Shown here: in pieces, positions 58,374 through 64,000 of the stretch
Position numbering within the stretch: the first letter of the stretch is position 1
Layout: the number at the start of each line of letters is the position of its first letter
Assembly: GCA_047967505.1 (NCBI GenBank)
Contig: CM106539.1
Length of the DNA: 64,000 bases
Source: Dipteris shenzhenensis
Taxonomy: Eukaryota > Polypodiophyta > Polypodiopsida > Gleicheniales
Direction: 5' to 3' (one strand)
Notes under the pieces: model-generated
The model's input: the letters and a program-made list of their open reading frames with translations, nothing else
What the model was told of the DNA's origin: nothing
The model's database searches: none
Position numbers and translations under genes: made by a program

Positions 58374-59636
58374 AAGGAATGGGGAAAACTAGCAAGCACA
58401 AGAGTGTCAAAGAAGAAAAAGAAGAAAAGTGCCATTCCTATTGTTCAAAAGGTAGATATAGATGTTGGTGATGATGTACCTATGGTTGATGTGATCATTG
58501 ATGGTCAAGTGATTTCTAATGTGTACATTGATGGAGGTGCGTCGATTAATGTCATGAGTTAGAAGACCATGATAGATGCTGATTTAAAATACTCTAGTAC
58601 TACCTCTCCTTATCGCATCAAATTGGCTGACAACACTAGAGTTAAGACCTTGGGAGTTGTGAAGAATCTAGAAGTGGATGTATGTGGAATTTCTGTGCCG
58701 ACTACTTTTCAAGTGATCCCTACCAAGCCAGATGCACGTGCCTATCCATTGATTTTGGTAAGGCCTTGGCTACGCAAGGTGAAGGCTGTTCAAAAGTGGG
58801 ATACTAGAGAATTGATTTTTCAAGGAAATGATAAGAAGGTGCGCTACAACATTAGAAGCTGCAAAAAGGAAGTTGTCAAGGAGGAGTCTTCAACATCAGA
58901 GAGTTCAAGCTCTGACTTAACCGATGAAGAAGAAGAGATAGGGTGTAGCTCCAAGGAGTCCAACTCAGAGGGTGAGGTGGAAGGAGTGGCCTTTGGTCTT
59001 TGTCTTGGTGCTGATCAGGATGAGTTAGGAAGGAACAAGGTGGTGGTGGAAGAAGATCCTGTAGAGACACTTCATGTGGAGGATGTGGAGCACACTAAAC
59101 GACGCCAACACAATGAAGAGCTTCTTGGTGATTCTCTATCAGGTAGTGAGAAGCTCCAGTACCTGGATATGCTAGATGATTTTCCATGTCTCTTTGCAAC
59201 AAGCTATTCACAAGTTCGACCAGTCTCTCTTGTGGAGCACAAGATCGAGTTGAAGCCAGAAAGCAAGCCAATTGTGCAACGCTTAAGGCGATTGGGGGTG
59301 ATCCAAGTTGAGGCACTAAAGAAAGAGGTAACACAACTACTTGAGGCGGGATTCATCTTTCTTGTTGATGATTCAGAATGGATATCTCCTGTAGTTGTCA
59401 CACCAAAGAAAGGAAATAAGTGGCGAGTTTGTGTGGACTTTCGTCCTTTGAATGCATGCACTAAGAGGGATCATTTTCCTTTGCCATTCCAAGATGAAAT
59501 ACTAGACCAAGTAGCAGGGCATGAGATGTATTCTGTATGTGATGGGTATTCTGGTACTTTCAAATTCATATTCGGGAGGAAGATCAAAAGAAAACATCAT
59601 TTGTCACACCTTGGGGAGTTTTTGCTTACAGAGTGA
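58374..59636 (+). pseudogene. Tat-like protease and N-terminal reverse transcriptase
   Basis: Protease: VYIDGGASINVMS at about 58523-58560, then a TAG stop (58560-58562) and the continuation KLADNTRVKTLG and LILVRPWLRK. An acidic linker (58870-59100) follows. RT starts at about 59155 (EHKIELKPES, WRVCVDFRPLNACT, MYSVCDGYSG) and goes out of frame by one base near 59552. The frame called here ends at 59636 in an out-of-frame tail. Confidence 0.88.
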
Positions 59637-60997
59637 TGCCTTTTGGGTTGACCAATGCACCAGCTACATTTCAAAGGTTCATGCATCAAGTTCTTGAACC
59701 TTACTTGGGAAAGTTCATAAGGGTGTTTTTGGATGATTTTTGCATTTATTCTTAGCGCATAGATCACATGGAGAAGTTAAAGATGGCCTTAGCTAGGATT
59801 GATGAAGAAAAAGGGTGTCTAAATCCTAGCAAGTGTCATTTGGCTCAAATAAAAGTAGTCTTGTTGGGGCATATTGTGTATAAAGAAGGCTTGCAAATGG
59901 ATCCTGACAAGGTTCAAGCAATCATGGCATTGCCAAGTCCTGAGAGTGTCATTGGTGCTCACAGAATTCTAGGAAAGAGCAAGTATTATCAACGCTTTTG
60001 TGATGATTTCACAGAGATAGTGCATCCCATGAACTTGTTGACAAGAAAAGGAGTTTCTTTCCAATGGGGTGTGGAGCAACAAGAGTCTTTCCAGCTACTT
60101 AAGGAGGCCATGAGTAAGGGCCCAATATTGAACCCCCCTGATTGGTCTCAAGACTTTTATGTAAATCCAAGTGTATCTTTGCATTTAGTTGGTGCTGCAT
60201 TGCTACAAGAAGGAGAGGCAGGTAGAATGCAGCCCATCTATTATGCCAGCCGACAGCTTATAGATGTGGAAACAAGGTATGAAGAAATGGAGCAGCAAGC
60301 TCTCTCTTTGGTGTTTTTCGTCAGAAAGTTTCACTCCTATTTATTACCTCGACCATTTTTCTTCCTTACCTCTCAGTCTGTATTAGCATATTTAGTTCGC
60401 AAGCCTAATCCTGGGGGGATATTTGCAAAATGGTTGTCAGAGCTTCAAGAGTTCTCTTTCTCTTTTGTCACTAAAAATACCACTAGGTCCACTATGGCAG
60501 ATTTGCTCACAGGATGGGAGGATCTAGGAGAAGAAAAGAAATGTAAGGAGAACATTAAAGATGAAAGGGATACACCACCGACAGCTTTTGTTTTGTATTT
60601 TGATGGGGCTTTTAGTCCTTCATGCCAACAAGGACCTGGGGGGATAGTCTTGATGAATCCTGAAGGTCAAGAGGTATGGGCAAGAGGACAAGAGCTTCCA
60701 GGTATCACAACTAACAATGCAGCTGAGTATAATGCTTTGATTCTTGGTTTGGAGGGTTATCTTCAAAGTCAAGTTAAAGAATTGGAAGTAAGAGGAGATT
60801 CTCAGCTTATTATAAAGCAAATGCAAGGGCATTACAAGACAAGAAGTCCTCATTTGAAGGAGCTTAATCAAAAGGCTATGGCACAATGTAGTCGGTTTGA
60901 TTTCTACAAGTTTGTTCATATAAACAGAAAAGAAAATCAAAGGGCAAATGAGTTAGCTAAAGCCATTATAGTACCATACCGGGAGGTGGTTTCTTAG
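59553..60997 (+). pseudogene. Tat-like RT core, degenerate RNase H and archaeal-type RNase H
   Basis: RT resumes as EEDQKKTSFVTPWGVFAYRV, with FGLTNAPATFQR and an intact FLDD box (59726-59737); one TAG stop follows at 59753-59755. The native RNase H reads FYVNPSVSLHLVGAALLQ, so its first catalytic Asp is lost, as is typical of Tat. A second RNase H follows at about 60585-60960: LYFDGAFS, TNNAAEYNALILGL and VRGDSQLI keep Asp, Glu, Asp, but the last site reads RANELAK where RADxLAK is expected. These enzymes make and trim the element DNA. Confidence 0.9.
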
Positions 60998-61234
60998 GTA
61001 GACACTGGATGGCCAAAACTAAAAGATGTTCAGCAATATGTGGAAGAAGGCATCTTTCCTCGAGGGTTAACTCCACAACAGAAGTAGAGATTGGTTACTT
61101 TTGGCCACGCCTCCATAAGAATGTATATGAATGTCACGAATGGAACCTATCAGCTTGAGGATGTTGATGGCATGGTGATACCCGGACGCACCAATGAGTA
61201 TCGCCTTAAATTCTTCTATGCTCGACCACCTTGA
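60998..61234 (+). pseudogene. Integrase remnant, core deleted
   Basis: The same frame runs on after a TAG: DTGWPKLKDVQQYVEEG, LTPQQK, stop, RLVTFGHASIR, and then directly a pol C-terminal type sequence (NGTYQLEDVDG, YRLKFFYARPP) ending in TGA. The HHCC finger, DDE core and most of the C-terminal domain are absent. The deletion kept the frame. Confidence 0.75.
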
Positions 61235-61272
61235 GGGCTAGCAGACCCTCTCTGTACTAGAGAGGATCTGTT

Positions 61273-61285
61273 GGGGGGGGAAAGA
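61273..61285 (+). other. Polypurine tract of the Tat-like element
   Basis: GGGGGGGGAAAGA stands immediately before the 3' LTR start TGTGAC. Confidence 0.85.
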
Positions 61286-63350
61286 TGTGACGCCAAAAAT
61301 TGATATTTTTAACTTGGCATTGATATTATTTTTCTCTATGTTTGATAAGAGTTTGAGTATCAAGTGATAGCCTAGCGGCTCTCACTTATTTCTATTTTCT
61401 ATGATATTGTATGGGATTGAGAGGATGAGTGGAATGGCTCATTGTAAATACCATAGGTATGAATTATAAATACCTTGGTATGGGGTGAGAGTTATTTGTG
61501 TATGGGATATTATGATTTTTTTAGAAAATAGGAAGAGAGTCATATAAAGAGGTGGGCTCATGTCCATGTGTTCCAATAATATAAGAGAGGCCACATGCCA
61601 AGCATGTGGAAGGCATGTGGAGGAGTGTGAAGTCAAGAGGAATCCTTCTAGAACTCCTATGTGGAATAAGGAGGATGTGGACATGTGGAAAAGAGAGGGT
61701 CCCTATGGGCTCCATGTGAGGAGACTCTTGACTTTCTCAATATTTTAAGAGTCTTGAGCATCTTGTGATGGGACACATGGCAAGAGTAGCCAAAAAGGAC
61801 ATGGATGGTGGCATACATGCTTATGTGATTGATGGGGAAAGAAATCTACAGGTAGCAATTGTAAATGGGTGAAGGAGGGTAACAAAATATCTATAAAAGG
61901 AGCCCTCCTCTCCCTTGTTCATAAATCTCTTCCACCATTAGGCCTCATGTTGCTGTAGCTCTAGTCTCCCCAAGCCTCATCCATGAGCCTTCTCTCCCTC
62001 TTGTAGATATTCTCTTATGTAGACTCTTGAGTCCATCTCTCTCTAGTTTATTCTCTCTCTATGGGTAGTTTTAGAGCTTTCGCTCACTCTTGTATGTATG
62101 AAACCTCTTCTTCTCCCTTGTGTTTGTACTGTTGGAGTGGATTCTCACTCTATTTGTAATGCAGGTCACTTCAGGTTCTCTCTCTCTTGAGTGTCTCTTC
62201 CCTTTTCTTTCTTTCGAAGCCTTAAAAGTTCTTTCTATTCGACTGCTCACTGTGCACACATGGTCCATCTGTTTCCCGAGCCACCATGCAAACTTCTTCC
62301 CCTCTTCTAGGCAAAATCTATGAGGGATGGATCGTTGATGAAGGTGGATTCTTGAGGGAGCATCCTGCTTAGGCGAAATTAGCATGGGTGGAGGGCAGTT
62401 TTCATGACAGTTTGACCCCCTATTAGTATTCTGCTCATAACTTTCTGCTCGATAGTTCTATTTTAATAAAATTTATATCAGCATGAAGCTCTCTTTAGGC
62501 GCATGTTTGTATGTGATCATATCTTGAATCAGATACTGCTGCAAAAAGTTATGATTCTCTGTGTCTGACAGTTAGTTTTCATGACAATTTTTACCCCCGT
62601 CTAGTAAATTGTCCATAACTTTTTGGCCGCTTCTCTGTTTCTGATGAAACATATATTTGTGCGAAGCTCTCTTTAAGGCGCATGTCCCTAGATTCTTAGA
62701 TCTTGAATCAAATATTGCTGCAAAATGTTGTGAGTCTATGTGTCTGACAGTCTATTTTCATGATAGTTTTTACCCCCTTCCAGTAAACTGTCCATATCTC
62801 TTCAACCATCTGTCTGTTTTCAATGAAACTTATATCAGCGTGAAGCCATATTAAGGTGTATCTCTTTGTGTGCTTGAATCTCTAATATCATGTCTCTACT
62901 AAAAGTTATAGGCCTCTATGTCTAATGACAGTTTGTAGAGTGTTTTGAGCTAAGTGTAAAGGTGTCTATGAAGGAGGTGCAATGTTTCCTCGGAATCTAC
63001 CATCCGACCTAATCAGCCCCTTCAAACTCCTCGATATATATCAGTTCATGTCATGTTGAGCCGCAAGATCTTATTTCAACAATGTATCGCTCTTCTCTTT
63101 GGCGCAGAACGGCTCGCTGAGATTATGGTCTCTGCTGATCCTTTCCTTCTCCCTATGCTTGATTACAACATCAATCGGGATGTTACCATCTTCATTCTCA
63201 TCTGAGGGAGGAAAGTATGGTGTGGTATCTTAGCATAAAAGCTTCTTTCTAATGTCCCATTCTCAATGATAAATATCTTTGTCAGTCAGTTCGAAAGCAG
63301 CAGGAAGTGAAGAGGTGCGTTAAATTTATTACCCCTAACTTCATGTCACA
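61286..63350 (+). repeat. 3' LTR of the Tat-like element (2065 bp)
   Basis: Collinear with the 5' LTR except for the missing copia fragment. TATA box at 61892-61898. Three internal tandem units at 62399-62575, 62576-62754 and 62755-62930. It ends CTTCATGTCACA. Confidence 0.93.
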
Positions 63351-63830
63351 GTACTCAACTTCATAATCAATTTGTGAATCCACTTCTTGGGCTTGAAGTT
63401 GTTGTATTGAAACTGTCATAGGAGTTGGATTTGTCCCTCTTGGATATTGTTATGGATTTAGACTTTTGAGCAATTGTTCGACTTGGGTCCGGATGGGATA
63501 GGATTCACAGCCTCAAAGTTGCTAGTGCTTGTGCAAGTATTGGTTGCTTGTATACTAAGATGGGTGTTGGTTGGTATTGAGGACTCAGGGTTGTTGTGCA
63601 TGTTGAAGATGCAACTATTTTCATCATGCCTACTAATTGTGCAGATGTGACACCACAACCTTGGTGGTGGATTGGCTTGTGCATTGATCCTGGCTCTTAG
63701 GATGGGACATTCATTTGTTTTATGATTGGCCATGCAATGTGGACACCATACATTTTCTCGCCTTGTATAAGTCAGAGGTCCTGGTTGAGACATGTGCTTG
63801 TGGGCTTCGCCTCCCAAAATTTTATTGTAC
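63351..63830 (-). pseudogene. Old Ty3/gypsy gag, part right of the insertion
   Basis: Continuation of the element at 50830-53990. The minus-strand frame 63817-63458 has two more zinc-knuckle motifs, CPHCMANHKTNEC and CHICTISRHDENSC, then a Ser/Thr/Asn/Pro-rich stretch. Gag N-terminal sequence stops at about 63830; beyond it (to 64000) only AT-rich DNA with no gag similarity is seen, so another break lies there. Confidence 0.8.
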
Positions 63831-64000
63831 CAGGTGCATTCAAAAGGAGGGGTATTTTAAATCCAATTTTGGGAAAATTTTAATAGGTTTACAATAATAG
63901 GAGGGGATTTTTAGTTCAACTTTAGAAAAAAATCGTTAGTATATAAGTCAAGAGGGGTGTTTTTATTGGGAAAATTTTTTTAGTTGAGGGGCTTTTTAAT

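Larger units (their letters stand above)
53991..63350 (+). mobile_element. Tat-like Ty3/gypsy retrotransposon, integrase-deleted
   Basis: A 9360-bp element bounded by long LTRs that start TGTGAC and end GTCACA, with a GTAC target duplication. Order: LTR, primer-binding site, ORF1, gag with one zinc knuckle, protease, RT, degenerate RNase H, archaeal-type RNase H, integrase remnant, polypurine tract, LTR. The two-RNase-H layout is known from the plant Tat lineage (including Ogre). LTRs differ by a few per cent plus large indels, so it is not recent. All frames carry stops or frameshifts. Confidence 0.93.

Overview
This window is nuclear DNA from a plant with a large, repeat-rich genome. It holds Ty1/copia, Ty3/gypsy (Tat-like), CACTA and LINE elements, AG-type microsatellites, spliced genes, TTTAGGG-like repeats and one spliced jasmonate-ZIM (JAZ/TIFY) gene. 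The size and decay of the repeats suggest a gymnosperm-like or other giant-genome seed plant, but that is inference. Nothing in it looks bacterial or organellar.

Layout. 1-2084: 3' part of a Ty1/copia element with one long pol frame and its 3' LTR. 2085-11519: a mosaic repeat (blocks A, B and C) containing a LINE reverse-transcriptase relic on the minus strand. The same blocks recur, shorter, at 33284-37021. 11520-15520: a truncated minus-strand Ty3/gypsy relic carrying a 469-bp insertion with an 8-bp target duplication. 15521-22300: mostly non-coding, with simple, G-rich and 13-bp tandem repeats. 22339-23890 (minus): a seven-exon JAZ repressor gene with TIFY and Jas motifs and MYC-type T/G-boxes upstream. 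24300-33280: decayed copia pieces, a solo fragment of a Tat-type LTR, an 80-bp tandem array and uncharacterised coding relics. 37022-39410: G-rich telomere-like tandem repeats followed by a CACTA (TNP2-like) transposase relic that still shows an intron. 40644-41470: a protein-kinase-like pseudogene. 43480-47241: two diverged copies of a ~1.2-kb repeat. 47710-48290: a coiled-coil relic. 50830-64000: an old minus-strand Ty3/gypsy element split by a younger 9.36-kb plus-strand Tat-like element (53991-63350).

The younger Ty3 element is the best preserved transposon. It has 2.63- and 2.07-kb LTRs, a primer-binding site, an extra upstream ORF, gag, protease, RT, a degenerate RNase H and a second archaeal-type RNase H. 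Its integrase is almost wholly missing, so it needed help from a relative to integrate. Its 5' LTR alone contains a piece of a Ty1/copia integrase gene.

The only convincing host gene is the JAZ gene. Its region is visibly richer in CpG than the transposon DNA around it, as is a smaller patch near 4.7-5.4 kb that may hold an exon. I found no tRNA, rRNA or CRISPR locus. Many relics were recognised by reading across frameshifts and stops. In several of these relics the stops are nearly all TAG or TAA where glutamine is expected, which fits decay of methylated cytosines.
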